Assembly (NCBI RefSeq): GCF_028389875.1
Contig: NC_084663.1
Span: forward strand, 116,631,301-116,695,300
Direction of reading: 5' to 3'
DNA: 64,000 nt
Source of the DNA: Rhea pennata
Lineage: Eukaryota > Chordata > Aves > Rheiformes > Rheidae
Under the pieces are notes generated by a model. The model was not told the DNA's origin. It made no database searches and saw only the letters and a list, made by a program, of their open reading frames with translations. Made by a program: the position numbers and the translations under genes. Every line of letters begins with the position of its first letter. Position 1 is the first letter of the stretch. Positions 25,901-40,900 of this stretch are shown in pieces.

Positions 25901-28900
25901 AAACCAAACTAGAGTTTTGGAATTGGAGAGCTGAAACTGTTTTTTTCCAAGTGAGCATCTCTTTCTACGTCAAAAAGGTATAGATAACACCAATTTATGG
26001 GGAAATGCCCCCAAATTAAAAATAAGATGATTATGCAAAAATTCTTTCCCTTGCATAGTAAGCCATCTTTCCATGACATCTTCATGGAAGTGTGACTCTT
26101 CAGCCCATTGTGGGGGACTCCAGAAATGTTTACAGCCCACAGGGCAAACACAAGGATAAAGTTAGTAGGATGGCAGTCACGGGCAAGGAGGATGAGTGTT
26201 CACAGCAGTAGTGGAAAAGGCATATCTGAAAACCAAGCAACGAAGGGAAAAGGAGTCAAGTTAACGAATATGCAAAAAAGCATATATTAAGCAAGTAAAC
26301 ATACTTATTTATATTTGCCAAGTGAAGTTGTTATGCTCATTACTCAACAGTAAGTAGAATGAACAATGCTTCTTTCCAAGGGCATTTCTTTTTGATAAAA
26401 GCCTGTGAGATTAGGTCTTTCTAGTATGACTCAGACTGTATGCTTACAAGACACTTGGTAGGTGAAAAAGAATAAAATGCTGGGACAAGAAATTGTTGTG
26501 AATTTTAGAGATGGAATCAGAACGTTAGTTTAGAACATTTTGCCATCTTTCCCCATTATTAATTCTAAAGTTCTTTCTACAGAAAGAACTTGAAGACAAC
26601 CAAGGCAAGAGACTAAAGAGAATTATGGGAGGCAGATCCCTGCTTCTGTAAACAGAGCCAAACAGGCACTGTCACATCCACTCGCACAGCGCAGCCCTGG
26701 AAGCAGTGATGATGCAGTAACTCTGAACAGCATTGCCTGCGGTATAGTTGCCTCTAAAGAACAGTGGAGGATATGCTATGGGGAGGAATGGAAACTTAGG
26801 GGGTAGTTCTTCTTCAACCTTTCCTTCACAAACCAGTGGAGAAATACTGCATCTGTATAACAATTAGTGTCATGTTGATTCTTCAAACGGTGTTTGTAGT
26901 AGAGTTTATCAGTGATTCTGTTCTGCATGAAATCTCTTCTTTCAAACCTGCCAATCTTGCTTGTGTATTTTTAATGCCTGTTGGCACAACTCTTGGAAAA
27001 ACTGCAGGAGCTGATGTAGATTTACCAAATGGATTAGCCATTTGGGACTCCCACAACAGTATAGGTGATATTTCAATCTATTCTGATCTAAAGGGAATTC
27101 CTATGTCTTAAAAGCCAGCTAGCAAATTGCTGTGCTAATTAAGCTGGATTGAACTATGCACAGTGACCAATATTTAAAATAACTAAATATGTATATAAAG
27201 ACCTGATTCGGAGAATTCTTGTGGGCTGTGTGCTACTCAGCTTCAGACCCTATGAATATTATATTGCAAAGCAGCTGTTTTGCCAAAAAGACATTATGTC
27301 TGTCAACACTGAGATTGCATTTAATATGTGCTAGCCATTAGACTAACAGCTCGCGCTGCTCTGGCTGGTGCTTCCATACGGTGCAATTATGCTGGTAAAG
27401 TGGGGTTGAGCAGAATGTACATATTGCTTTAGTCTAACTCTGACAACAGAAAAGGGGCTTTAAGGCCTTGCATCAGTGTCCTGCACTATAAGGAATAAAT
27501 CCAGTGAATTCTAGTGCCTTATATTGTCTTGCACCATACATAGGAGACATAACACATTTCTTGGCTGAACACTTCCAGATGTTTTGGTGGTGTCCCCCCC
27601 TCCCCTTTTTTCTTTTTTTCTTTTAACAGCAACATTCAAAGTTCCCCATTTTTCCATGTTTTTTAGCGAGGGAAAAAAAAGCTTTTTCTCAATTTCCATG
27701 CCTTCAGGTTCATACAACTACTACCATTAGTGTTGTCATTCAAAGTAATAACACCAGGAGCAAATACAGAGTATAAAATCTACAACATTTTAAGAGTTCT
27801 GTTTTACACAAAAAGGTATCTATTTACAGCCTTAACTCTCCTAGGCCGGTTATTGTCATTGTCATGTCAGTTTATCAGTCCATTCTGCAAAACGAAGTGA
27901 TCAGTAAGGCTTAAAACTTTGTTCAGCTGCTCAGTCTCAGTGTTTTGTGTGCTCTTCTGGTGCTATGTTTTTTAGCTGAAGTTCTTTGTCAGCACAGTTG
28001 ATGCCGTAACTAATTTGGCTAATTCTATAAGAAAGGATTACGCTTGGATTTTGCATTGGTATTTTGAAGCTCAGTAAAAAGTTACAAAGAATGAGTAGTC
28101 TGGGTTATGCAGACAGTTGGGTGAGATGATACCTTCTGGCCTTCAAATCAATGGAATCTGTTTATTGCCATATGATTCAGGCTTAACTTCTGAGCCAGTC
28201 TAACATCTTTTAGATGATTTTGTATGCAGAGCACCACATACAATGCCTATGAATGTGTGCCTTGGATAAATGGGAAAGCTCCTAGTGGGGCTTTCACACA
28301 GTGATGTAGAGATGTTATTGGGACACTGCAGTATTGCCAGGTTTTTCTAATTTAGTCAAATCTTACAACAGTTGTCATTTTAATAAAGTTTCAAATTGTT
28401 TTAAAGAAGAAACACATTTATTACATTTGAAAAAAGAAAGAGAAAATCTATAGTCCTCCCAATTGCAGAATAGAACTTGAAAAGGTGACTACCATGGCTA
28501 ACCCCGCCCCCATCACCCAATAACTCAGAAAACAAGGAGAAGGAACTCACTTTTTTAAACCACCAAGGTTTAAACCACCTGTTTAAAACCTTAAGCCCTC
28601 TAAAGACTTCTGTAGGGTCTACTTAAGATTCCTTATGCTCAGCGTAAGAAACCCCATAACTCTCAGGTCTTCTGGTTTGCTTGGCAAGGTGCACACCAGA
28701 GCTCACCCCAGCGTGGTGAGTTGTCCACAGGAAGCAAATCTGGATGTGTGCTAGCTGCAGAGGCCTGAGGGGATACTTCAGCAAGCAGGGAACCGGTACT
28801 TACAGGTGTGCTGTAGCTTTTTTTTTTTTTTTTTTTTTAACGTTTCCTCTGAATTTTCAACTAACAGATAATAATTAATTAAGGAAAGACAAAACAAGAG

Positions 28901-31900
28901 AGAGCTGACTGACAAATAGTGCCTTGGAGTGCTTGTAGTCCATACAATGTGCTGGGCCAGTGCCTAAAAGTGACACAACCCTGCTGTCTATTTTGGACGA
29001 CCTGATTTAATTACCCCAGTTGAGGGAAATGCAGAAAAGGAAGCACACTTCAGAAAGAGTGACAGACCCATTCAACTGTTACAATGCTCCCTCTCCCCAT
29101 AATCACAGCTGTTATTAGTTATACAGATAAGAACATATTTTCCCCTAACCTTACATTGTCATTCAGCTGAATGTGTTGCCTTGAGGGAAGTGTGTTTCTG
29201 CAGAGGACTTAGTAAACAATATAGGGGCACTTGTGGTCTCAAGAGCTTTGTACCAGGGTGACTACGAGGCCACGCTGCCCAGGAAGGTGTGGGAAAGCAA
29301 CTAGAAACCACTCGCTCCTGTGCACGCACTGCTTTGGGCCCGAGGTAAGAGGTAGCAGCTGCTACTCACTCCCCAAGCCTGACCTTCCAGGTGGGCACCA
29401 GGCAGGCAGAGCCCTAGCACGTGGAAGAGGGTCTGCGTGAGAGGAGGAAGAAAGCTGGAGTTTGTCAGGGAAGAAACAAGAGGAAATTGTGATTTCTTGA
29501 ATCAGAATCCCTTTCCGTGGCTAGCTGTGGGCTGCCCCGTCTGCACGACCCTTCATAAAGCGCTGGCTGGTCAGCCTGGTTGTACGCAGTCCGTGTGTGT
29601 AGTAATTAGAAAAAAAAAAAAGAAAAAAGCAGGTTACATGATCTGCCTTGTGAGGCAAGCAATCCAGATACTAGTACGTCACCACTTCTCTTATCAAATG
29701 TTAGCAGCCGATTTCCATTACTATTTTAATCCTTTATTGTGTTCAAATATGCAAGGATTTTAATAACAGCAGTGTCACTTTAAAAGCCACCAGGAAGGCC
29801 AGAGAGCATGATGTCTTATTTTCACCATTCCATCTAACAGTATTTTTACAAGTGAACCATATTGCTATACAAAATCAGAGCAAGTTATTTTAAAAGCATT
29901 TTTTTAAAGGATTGAATAGTTGCAATTGTTAGAGAAAGGTGCTTAGATACTGGATTAGGAATTTGCAGGATCAAAGTAGCAGTTAAGATGCCAGGGAACT
30001 CATCCAAATCACAACATAGCTGATATTCTTTAGGGAATACTGTGCTGTTTTGTATACAGCACTCCTGGTTCCAAGTAACTTAAAACCTGAAGAACTGAAA
30101 TGATTACATATATCAGGCTAAATCTTTCAAGGTGGTGAGTGCCCGCAACTCCTGTTGGGCTGAATACTTCTTTACACTGTGGCCTTTTATGCTATGATGG
30201 CAGTGTAAAAGGTGTTCAGCCCCAGTAAATACCCCTGGGGGCCCCTCTACAGTATCAGACTGTAGCAAAGTAGCTTGGGTGCAGTTGGGCATTCATCCCA
30301 TTTTTGTGGTTATACTCAGCACCTTTCAGGAGCAGGCTCATGGAGGAGTGGCTCTGGCAGGCAGGCTCATTTATTTATGATTTCAATCACATAGAAAATA
30401 TAGGGGATAGATTCTGCCCGTTTTGTTTAATGTGTAAGAAGCCAGAGGGATATTAGCAGGGCTGTTCCCCTGAGATGCAAATGCAAATACAGGACATGAA
30501 ATTCTGTCCATTCTGAATTCAGTGGCAATGCTCAGATTGAGTTGGTGTGAGGAACTCATCTGTGCCTTTGGTGCCTTGGAGGATATGCCTAGCTGACTCC
30601 TGTCCTCTCTTGGGCTCTAGAAGAGGAAATGCAAAGATGGTAACAGCGTAGGCTTCCCCTTTTTCCAAACTTACTAACAGATAGGGAAGCTCACTTTTCA
30701 TATCCAAATCATTGCGGCTGGAAAAGATGTCAGAGAATTGAAATATTTCGTTTTGATAAAATTTACATGGAATACTTAGATTTTTATTTCAAAGCCATTT
30801 TTCCTTTTAAAAAGTGCTCTTTGGTTAAAGGTTGAAAAAGGGCAACAAATCTGAAAACGTAATGGCATGAGGGAACTTTTTTCCCTTCTTTTCTAGGAGA
30901 AAACTGAATTCCTTTTTTTCTCGTTATGATACAAAATAATTATCATTCTGTTTCTGATTCAGCCACCAAAACAAAAAGAAGAGATGTTTTTTCTCCATTA
31001 TAATTTAGTAATAATGCTGCTGTCATCCCACTGGGGCAAGGATATAGGCAAAACAAGGCTCCTAAAGATAAAAGCTACTACTTTCTCCTTTATTAAACCA
31101 CTTACATGTTTGGAAAAAGAGACAAAGATGAGAAATTTAAAATTCTGAAAATTAAAAAGATACAGATACTTATGTGATCATTTTCTCCATTTTAAAGCTT
31201 CTACAAATCTTTTTTTCTTAACAAATAAACCAGCAGAAGCTCTTAGTATTTTTTCCTTACTGCATAAGTTGGTTTTAGAAGGTTTTGTTTTGGATTTCTT
31301 TTTGCTTTGAATGTGGATGACCTTGCTGTTCTAGAAGTTGGGTATTCATTTTAGAGAGAATAATATAGAATGTAATGGATGTGTAAGAATCAAAGAAAAC
31401 TATTCAAATACAGTTATTGCATACACATAAATAGAAAGTCTGATAATAGTGAATGAGTTAGAAAAAAGATTTGCTCTGAGCTGCAAGTTTGCAAAGCTGC
31501 AAGCTGCAAAGAATACCTTAACCAGTTGGAATGAAGCAGTCTAGGCCACAGAACCAAGGAGTAGCCCTTCCTACTTTTGAGAACATGCCCTGGGATCTTT
31601 AGTAACCACAAACAACAAGGACCTGAACCCATTTGTTGTCTGTGAAATTGCATCTCCAGCACTGTGCTGCTGCTGGGGTACTGGTACAGCTCTGACTCAA
31701 CGCCACTTACTAGAACACAGTGCCGCGACCTGTTGTTTTTCAGGCCTGATGTAAAAGTTGACCCATTCATAGAACCGCATGGTGTGGCAGCGGGCCATAC
31801 TTCCAACCTTGACTACGATGCCCTTTCCAGAGACTGATTGTGGTTTTCATATTACCTAATGAGCTTATCATTTCCTGTGCTAGTTGTAACACAGCTAAAT

Positions 31901-34900
31901 ATTTTCTAGGTTACCTAACCAAACTTCTGCAAAATCACACCGCCTATGCCTGTGATGGGGAACATTTGAGTCTGCACTGTCCTCGGCATTCAACAATAAG
32001 TGTTCAGTCAGCATTTTACGGGCAAGACTACCAAATGTGTAGTACCCTGCAGCCTGAAACCAGGATGACAGAACCCATAAACTGTGTGGCACCCACTTCT
32101 TTGCAGGTATCACATATTGTAAAGGTACTTCATGCGAAATGTTGTTAAAGATTTCCATGTGGTGAGCTTTACTGCATGAAAACTGCAAGTATTCACCATG
32201 TTGAATGAAATTATGTTGCATTTCTGTCTGTCTGTCATGCCAAATATTACAAGAGAAGGGGTCCATCTGACCAGCAGGAGGTATCAGTCACATGCCTGTA
32301 GATATTCCCATAGGCTTGTGAAAAGCTTTGTAGGTTTCCTTCTATTTTGATAAGCCTGCCTTTGAAAAACCCTTCTCCATGGTCTTTAGTATAATCAATT
32401 CTCTGCTAATCAAGGAGTGGGTTCTGACAGCATAGGCCAGTCTTAATCCATCACACAGGCCCTCCTCATCCCCAGGAGAGGATACACACCTAACAGGACT
32501 GGGTTACAAACACACCAAATATAGTGGCATTCTAGCAGAAGTTTGGCTTGTTTGATGCATATCTTCAGTCATTAAAAAGGCCCAGTGACAGCTGAATAGC
32601 AGATCCTAAGCACTTCTGCAGCCACCTACATTTCCATGAATACAGGGCTTTTATCAGTAATACCTTATAGTTTGCTTCCTGGGCCTTACACCTCATAAAT
32701 TATTATTTTCTGCTATGGAGACTTTTTAACAAGGCTAAGAAGATCTGGATTACACTGATGTCAAAAGTTTCATCATAGTGAAAAGGTCTAGTCTCGGGCA
32801 CAATTCAACAAATCTTTGCAAAAATGGGAAGTCAGTGGAATCTGAACACATTCTATCAGTGAAGCTGTTGTAAATGCTTTACAGAAGCTCTGCTTCCTTG
32901 AAACACTTGTGCTTGTAGCTAGAACATTGCTTCTTGACAACAGGGCATCTCTGTTCCTACCACTAGTAAGCTGAGGGGTTTAACAAAGTTGTTTGGGTGT
33001 AATATCCTCTCTCCAGAAACAAAATTAGGGCAGTTTTGTAACTGTGGCTTGCACATGCTGTACTGCAGCTTCTGAAGATATTCCAGAAACGACCTGTGGG
33101 CCATGTGAAAATACAGCTCTCCACTTAAAGCTGTAGGCCAGATGCATCCTTGATGTCATTTTATTGACCACAGTGGAGTGACATCAATGATTATTTTGGG
33201 ATTGTGAGTCTTGAGTGCCTTTGTGAGGTCTCCATGGACAATTTTTTCCCTTGGGTTTAATAAACACAGCATGGGATAACTGTTGCATAAACCATCATCA
33301 ACATTCAGGCACTGTGCCTGATCAAAGATGTGAAAGCATTTTGACAAGGCCACAAATGTGAGAGAGACGAATGCTCTGCATCTCAGGATTTCCGGTCCTG
33401 TCAAGGCGAAGAGGCATATCCTGTAAACTGATTTCTTAGAAAAGAGCACCAGTGATTTCATCCACTCCTCCCCTTCCCTTTGGAAACGTATCTGCAATCT
33501 GCATAATCAGACATGATGCTATCCTACAGACAGGAGGAAGCATAACAGGCATTTTATACACTGACCCCTTATTAAAAGGATCACAGCAAAGTTCGATTTG
33601 TTCCGAGATATTAATAGCCCAGTGCTATCTCGGTACGAGTATCATTGTTTGCTTTCACGGCTGCATGTTTTTGCACAGCAGCATGATAGAAAATGTGACT
33701 GCTCTTTGCATGAAGTAAAGGAAAATACAAACAAATGTGCAGGAGATGGTTCAGCTCAGGTACAAACATAAGGTATTTCAGTAGGGGACAGCTGTCCCTG
33801 CTTACTCGTGATGTAACTCTATTTCCGTGGCCTGTTCTAGAACAATCTCAAATTAATGAGGAGTTATTTGTTTGACTTGCAACATTTTAAAAGAAGAAGC
33901 CAGTGATCAGATTAAATCTGCTGTGCTTTTCCTTCCCTTTTAAACTCTTGTATGTGCTCTTAATCCTCAAAAAGTGTTGGATGCAAGACCTCTTCTCCTA
34001 CGGAAGGGGACAAAAAGATGAAAGTGTTACAGGATCACCGCTGCCGTTGTGTATCATTTCTGCTTAGGAGGGATGACTTCCGGGGATGAGAGAGGAGATT
34101 CAACTACTGCCAACTCTGAGCCTGGAAAAGAGAGTGTACCTTGTGCTAATCATAGTGGTAAATTTGTGATTAGGCCTCTTGGCATGACTGAGACCCTTTC
34201 TGATGAGAAACCAGAAAAATTTCCCATGGATTTTGGCGATACCTAAAACTATCAGCAAATGGTATCTTACTGTTACTCCTATTATAGTTTGCCTGACCCA
34301 GAGACAGTGCACTCCATATCACAGTCTGCAGTGATTTTAATCGTCAAGAATCATGAGCACAACACAGAGTATTCAAAAATAGTGTATAGAAAGCCTTCTC
34401 TAAACTGGGTTTTGAATGTGAACAGATATTTCATGAGTAAATTCCTTATTCATTTAAACTGTTTTCTTAAGTGCTTTGGCTTGTGACTATCAACACTGGC
34501 CTCAAACTCATCTCAGACAGCATTGTTATTTTTTCCCACTTTCATTAGCAGTCCCACTTCATCAGTGCTTTTGGAGCTGTAGCAATGATAGTGTGAGCAA
34601 GCTTCTGGCACTGCGAGTCCTCAGTCCTTTTGCTGGACTCAGAGCAGGTCCACATGACACGTAGTGGCCTTTTTACTGTCTCTTCCATTGCCACTCCCAG
34701 TGAAGCAGCACAGGAAGAACCACAGTATATTGCTGGGCAAAAAAATCTAGCATAGATGTGGCCTTAAAACAGCATTTTAAAAAATCAAGCAGACTTAGGA
34801 CAGACACACATCTATACCAGGCAGTCAAACCAATTCTGAAATTGGATCTAGCTGCAAGTCAAGTAAATACATAATCATGTGTATAACTGCAAGCAAGAGA

Positions 34901-37900
34901 AGTCCCCTATTGGGTGCCCGTGGGAAGCAGGGCCTACATGTGGCTTAAAGTTAGGTATGTCCTTAAGTATAGCTAAGCACACACCAAGCCTAGAACTCCT
35001 TCAAATGAAGGTGTTACAGGGCATGGTAAATTTAAGTGAGATTAAATAGTTTAAAAAGTCACCCTTCTGAGTTGTTTGTTACTACCCTTTGGCAGTATGT
35101 CCCACTCCCATGAATGTTGTCAGGAAGATGCGTGCACGCCTCAGGCTCATCAGTGAAAAGACTGGAGGCTGAGCGTGCTCCCACCTGTTTTGGACTCTGT
35201 ACTGAGTCCAAAACACCACTGAAGTGGTGGGCACACAGTGAGATTTGACTGCTTGGCTGGTGACAGAGGGAAAAGTAACAAAACCCAGCAAACTGATAAA
35301 ACCCTAAATTGCCATGGATATTGCTGTTATGTGTGTGTATGGTTAAACTCATTCAGGGCTCAAAGTCCAGTAGAGATGTGGCCTCAATCCTATGACGCAA
35401 CTGTTACCTGTGTTTTTTTGGCCAAAAAATAGTGAAAGAATGATTTCTCTCGTATATAGAACAAAGTATGATTAAGTGTTCTCATTGCTGTATAGCTTCA
35501 TATCTTGTTTTCAAGACTATCCTTTTTGCCCATTGTTCTAGAAAGTACTGGACGAATGCCAAAACCTGAGATCCTGCCAACTCCTTGTCAATAGTCGGGT
35601 TTTTGGACCTGATCTATGTCCAGGAACCACTAAATTCCTCCTTGTCTCCTTTAAATGCAAACCTAGTAAGTAATCCACATCAGGCGAGTGTGTTTTTGTG
35701 TGTGTTTCATTGTTTATTTTGGTTAGAATGTCACTGCGTAAGGCTTTACATAAATCCATGTGAAGTTTTGAGACTCTTAGATTAGTAGTGAATTGCTTTT
35801 TTTTTCTATTTTACCTTAGCTCTCCATTGTGCTTACAACTTCAGTGTGCTTGCTGCCAGTTTAGTGACCAGTGTCATTTATCAGAATCAAATGTCAGACA
35901 TCAGATTAAAAGGAAAAAATGTTTTGGAAATTATATTTATAGAGATGGCAATGGTGAGATAGAAAGATAGAGGTAAATAGCAAAAACAAATGTTTCCGCT
36001 AAGGATCCAGATGATGAACAAATTATACCAGAACAAAGAATATTCAAAAATGCCTAACAGGGTAGAACCAAATCTTAGAAACTTGCAAAGCCTCTGTCAC
36101 TGCCTACCATTTCTAGAATAGTCACTTGGGGAGACACATGTGTGACTATTTTTGTTATAGCATCACCTGTATTCTATACAGGTGATTGACATTGATATAT
36201 AAAGGGACAAATCCTGCTTCAAAGGTAATGCACTTTTGAAACATGAGAAAAGCATTAGAAATGTTAGGACAGACAATCGTGATGAAGTTTCATTTATTGG
36301 TGGTTTGTGATTGTTTTGTTGTTGTTTTTGCTATTATACTTGAGAACAAGCCCCAGCTGACCAGGTGCTCAGCTTGCTTTGGCAGCTAATCTCCAATGTG
36401 CCAGAAATGGGTCCCAAAGAAAATATTTGAATGATGGTTTATGGGTAGGTTCACAAGCCAACTCAAAAATACCATCCCACAGCTGAAGGAGAAAGCACAA
36501 AAGGTATTTTCTTTAATCAGAGCTTTAAGATTGACATCACTGGTGGCACAGGAACAGGGGTAGCACAGCAAACTGAAGGGCCAATTTATGCAGAGTAATG
36601 AAGTAAAAGCAAAAATCCTGGAATGGTTCTTACCTTTGGCAAAGCGCTAGCACGTGATTCCCAGAGATATTTACTGGGCGAATCTTCAGAAAAATAATGT
36701 GTCTAAAACGTAACATTTTAAAGATTTGTATTATTTTACAGTTTATTTTTTCCAGGTTACAATTACTGCATTGTTAACAGTATATGTACTTGCATATCAT
36801 AGCTGTATCTGTGTCATTAGAAATCATTCTTTACTAATCAATAGTGGGTCGTGATCCTCTTTGTTACTTTCTTAGGGCACTTCATATTTTTCCCATGCAT
36901 ATGAGTTATTTTCAAAATATAATATTGTGTGATCTGAATTTTACCAAAGTTGGTCAAAAGTATATTTGACAGCAAGTGCTGCCTCAGAATTGAGGGAGAT
37001 GGTCAGTTCCAGTGCAAATTACCTGACCTCATTTGACAGGAAATTTATATTCCTGAATAAGATACTAAAATTGTTAGGCCTAATTGCAGAAAACGTCCTC
37101 ACTTAAGAAATCACTTGAGTGTAACTTTAAGCATATGCTAGAATCTCCTTGCCTTCAAGCAGACAGTTAAGTGATTTCCTGAATCCCTTAGTTGTGCATC
37201 TCGTGTAGAAAGTCTGTAATGTTGTTCATTGCTCTATCTCTGCAGAGGTCTCTGTTGTATTTTTATCCTTGCCTTGTCCTACATCTTAACACAAAATGCA
37301 AACCCTTCAGGGTTTGTTTCTTCTGTTTGTACTTCCACAGCCTCTCCAGCAAGGGCAGAGCACAGCTGTGCAGACACACAGCCCGGCATTAGTCTGTCAG
37401 CCCTTGTGTCCGAGCCCCTGTTTCTTTGGCATGATCCTCATGGACTGGCGCAAAAGGCACTTCTGCAGAAGTAACAATCTGCAGCAGGCCAAGTGTTTTT
37501 AAAAACTGTGAGTGCTAAGAGCTCAGATGGCATTACTATTAAAAATTAAGCATTTTTATATTTATTCAATTGTAAGTGAACTATGTTTTCTTCATTGAAT
37601 AGATAGTTTTTCCTCTCTCTAATTCTTTTAGCACCAACACCCGCACTCCGTTCACGGCAAGACCAGTCAGTAACAGTAAGATTTCCCTTTGTCCCTGCTC
37701 AGCTCAGGAACCTCCTTTTCCCGTTTCCACGTTTCTGAAAGACATAAAATGGAGCAGACTAAACTCTTTTCCTTGGCCTTATCCATGCTAAAAAGGGTTT
37801 GCCACCATACCTAGGCCAGGAAGACTTGAGTGGTAAATGCTACAAGCAAATAGGCTGCTTAGACGAGAAAGAGGTCTCTGGCCAGGCAGGAGGTTTTAAC

Positions 37901-40900
37901 CAGAGGTGCTATAGGTGGCATAAACCTCACTGCCTAAAAGATAATTTCACTGATTTACTTACCTCTGTGCTGAGGGCATTGCCTGTGTGCCTATGCCAAC
38001 TGGGAAGGGGAGAGGGCATATTTTTCTCAGGCTCCCGATTCCCATTGCTTTGTCAGCAAGGCTTTCAAATGAGCCTTTGCGGGAGAGTCCTGCCCAGGGA
38101 ACCCCCCTGACCTTGGTGGAGCGAGGCGGATGTAGCTGAGACCACGCTCTGGCTCAGGGTATCTAGCCCATCCCCTGCCTTTGTGCTTCCCGCTCTTCAG
38201 CGCTCGCTCTGTGCCTCACGCTGTGGCACTGGGCGCTGCCAGCCATCCCCATGATTGATGAGTGGTCTGAGGCTCTCAGCACTTGGGCAGACATTTAAAA
38301 TAGGCACAGAATGCCACATTGTCCTTGGGAGAAACAAAAGGGAAGCGTGAGGCTTCTCCTACTGAGTGGCTGGGGAAAGCAGGCCAGGAAATCAGGCAGG
38401 AATGGGGGAGGCTGTTCCACTGGGAGACGAGGCTGGCAAAAGATGATTTTTTTCAATTCATTTTAGAAAGGAGCTGGAGGCTTTGTGTGGTCATAAGGGA
38501 ACAAATTATTTAGGGGAAACACTCCGTTTTGCTATTGGCTTTGTCTCTGGTTGTAATTGTGCCACATTTCACTTGCAACAACTTACAGAAAAGCTGTTTT
38601 CTGTTATGCTGCTATAACAGTCTAGTGCTATTAACAGCCCAGCTGAGTAAATTGCCTCATGCTACTGTATTGTTATCTGCTTCTATTTTAGCTGAATACA
38701 AAACCAAATCAGCATGTGAAAATCAGGAACTGAAACTCCATTGTCAGGAGTCAAAGTTCCTTATCATCTACTCTGCCACCTTTGGCAGGTCGGCACATGA
38801 AGAGAACATCTGCTCGACAGAAATGGAACGCATCCCCCCATTTGGTAGGTTTTTACGCTGTTGATGCAACTTCCTCCAAGTGGTTGCACAGAGGAGGGGG
38901 AAAAGAAGGGGAGAAAACTTCAGACACAAGAGCAATGTCACTTTGGAAGTGCCAGTGGCTGAAACATAAGAGATTTTATTTTTAAAACTCAAACAAATTT
39001 CCCAGTATGAAGGAGAAAAATAGTGTAAGAAATGTAGCAAAGTAATAACCCTTGTTGTAGTTAATCAGTCCTTACTATAATTAACTGTAAAAGCTAGTTC
39101 TGTTGGCTATCTTAAATTTAAGCAACTTGTACTAAATGTCATCTCTTTGCCTTTTTTCTTCCTCCAACTTCTGGCAATGATTAGGCAGCAAGTGTGTCAC
39201 AATACTTCATCTGCTCTGATCTCTGTTTTTGCTGGCTGTTCCTTGCCTTAAATTAAAATTGTAAAGACAAGCTCCTTGGGTCAGGGTCCATGACTTTACC
39301 TGCTGCTATATGACCAGTCTCCAAGACTACACTATACTAGTAAATTAAATGTTTCTGGGACTTTTCTCTGGCACTAAGTCCAGCAGGCAGGAAATGGCCT
39401 GTGTACGTAGTATTAAACTCTCCTGCCCTTCAAAGCAGAACGACTACATGCAAACTGCCTCTTGGGGCTGCTTTCCAGCCTGAATTGTGGTGGGGAATTG
39501 CTGGGAGGATACTGATGGCCCAGGCCAAAAAGGTACAGGTACCATACTTAACAGCATGGAGCACAGAGTTACAGGGTGAGGAACATTCCCTGGCACTGCT
39601 AGTTTACTAGTGCAGGTGCATCCCGAAGGATCTGAATAGAAATAGTAGTAGCAGTAGTAGTAGCAGCAGTAATAATAATGACACTTTAGTCACAGACTGT
39701 AAACGTTATAACTAGTTTTATGGTCTACATCGATAGCCAGTCATTGACTTCAACCTATAGTCTCAGCTGATGTATGACTAAGGACTGATGACTTAATTCT
39801 TATCACTAAATATCTGAACTGATAGTAGCATGAGGTTGTGAAGGTGCTTAGTGTTTGTATGAATATGTTCAGCGGCTGACATTGAAGACATGAAAGTAAG
39901 TTTTCATGCCATGGAAAAGATCAGCACGAGATCTGTGCTGTTCACGTCCCTCAGTACCTCACAGGAAGCAATTGCATGACTGCAGCCCTCTGGAAAGGTT
40001 GAACTTCTGCTCGCTTCTGAGAAACATGCTACAAGTGAAATCTGTAAGAAGCATCTCTGAACATCAAGAAGAGATCAATAATTAGTCTTTAAAGCCATTT
40101 GTCTGCAAGCCAATGTTTCTATTTAGTTTTATATATATTATTAAAAATATGTTGGCTGAAAATTGTATTCTGTTCTTGTACGAGAATCTATTTAAAATGT
40201 CAATAACAAAAAGAAGATAGGAATCTTCATGCAAATATGCCAGATTTTTGTATTCATAAAATCAGGATTACCCTGATTTACTCCATCAGGCATTTGGACC
40301 CTAGGTTTGTTTCCCTTTTAAGTAATTTTCAGTTCTTTCGGAGCTCTTTAAGTTCTTTACTGCACATGAGCCCTGTTTTTTAATATATTACCTCAAAAGT
40401 TGAAGTACTAATCTCCTGTTTTCCAACTGCTCCATGAGGTCATGTGAGAAAACTAAAGATTTCTTTTTTCATTATTTTGTTATGGATTTCAGTTGCCAAT
40501 TTAGCCTAGATATTGCCAGGTCTGTGGTTCACATTGCCCATCTTGCAAAATCCTTCACTCAGACTTTGAGGGAATCTAGCTCTGAATATCTGTTATGTGG
40601 AAGAAACATTTTAGCAGGTTTCTGAAGGACTCATACATCCTTCCTGATGATGACCTTAGTGTAAGTCTCAAAGGAGAGCCCAGTCAGCTCAGAATTCAGG
40701 TCCAGAAAGGCTACCACCATATTAGTTTCTTGCACTTTACTCACCTCTTGAAATTACTCATCTGCCTGTAATGTCAGTATTTACAGCACACAGATCAGAA
40801 TACTGCAAACTCTTCTTAATGGATAGAGTTTCTCATTGTAAATAAATATAGTTGAAACAGCAACAAACTCTCTGCTATGGCCCCCAGTATATGTGCACCT

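Larger units (their letters stand above)
16930..31909 (+). other. EVA1C: EVA1C intron 1
   Basis: About 15 kb. The first 570 bases are CpG island with the G-rich minisatellite. It also holds the exon-like small ORF (19821), the long inverted repeat (21272-22868), ancient repeat debris (23.6 kb, 30.1 kb), poly-T tracts, and a mildly GC-rich patch at 29230-29600. No other gene recognised. Confidence 0.85.

Noticed and set aside
26836..27111. 91-codon ORF with a hydrophobic N-terminal part in EVA1C intron 1
   Set aside because: Starts with GTG rather than ATG and has no exon signals or recognisable motif. Considered chance.
37633..37676. Exon-like 44-base segment in EVA1C intron 3 (CTTTTAG acceptor, ACA|GTAAGA donor, open frame)
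   Set aside because: Including it between exons 3 and 4 changes the phase and puts a stop early in exon 4. Exon 3 joins exon 4 directly with gap-free alignment to human EVA1C. At most it is a rare frame-breaking cassette.
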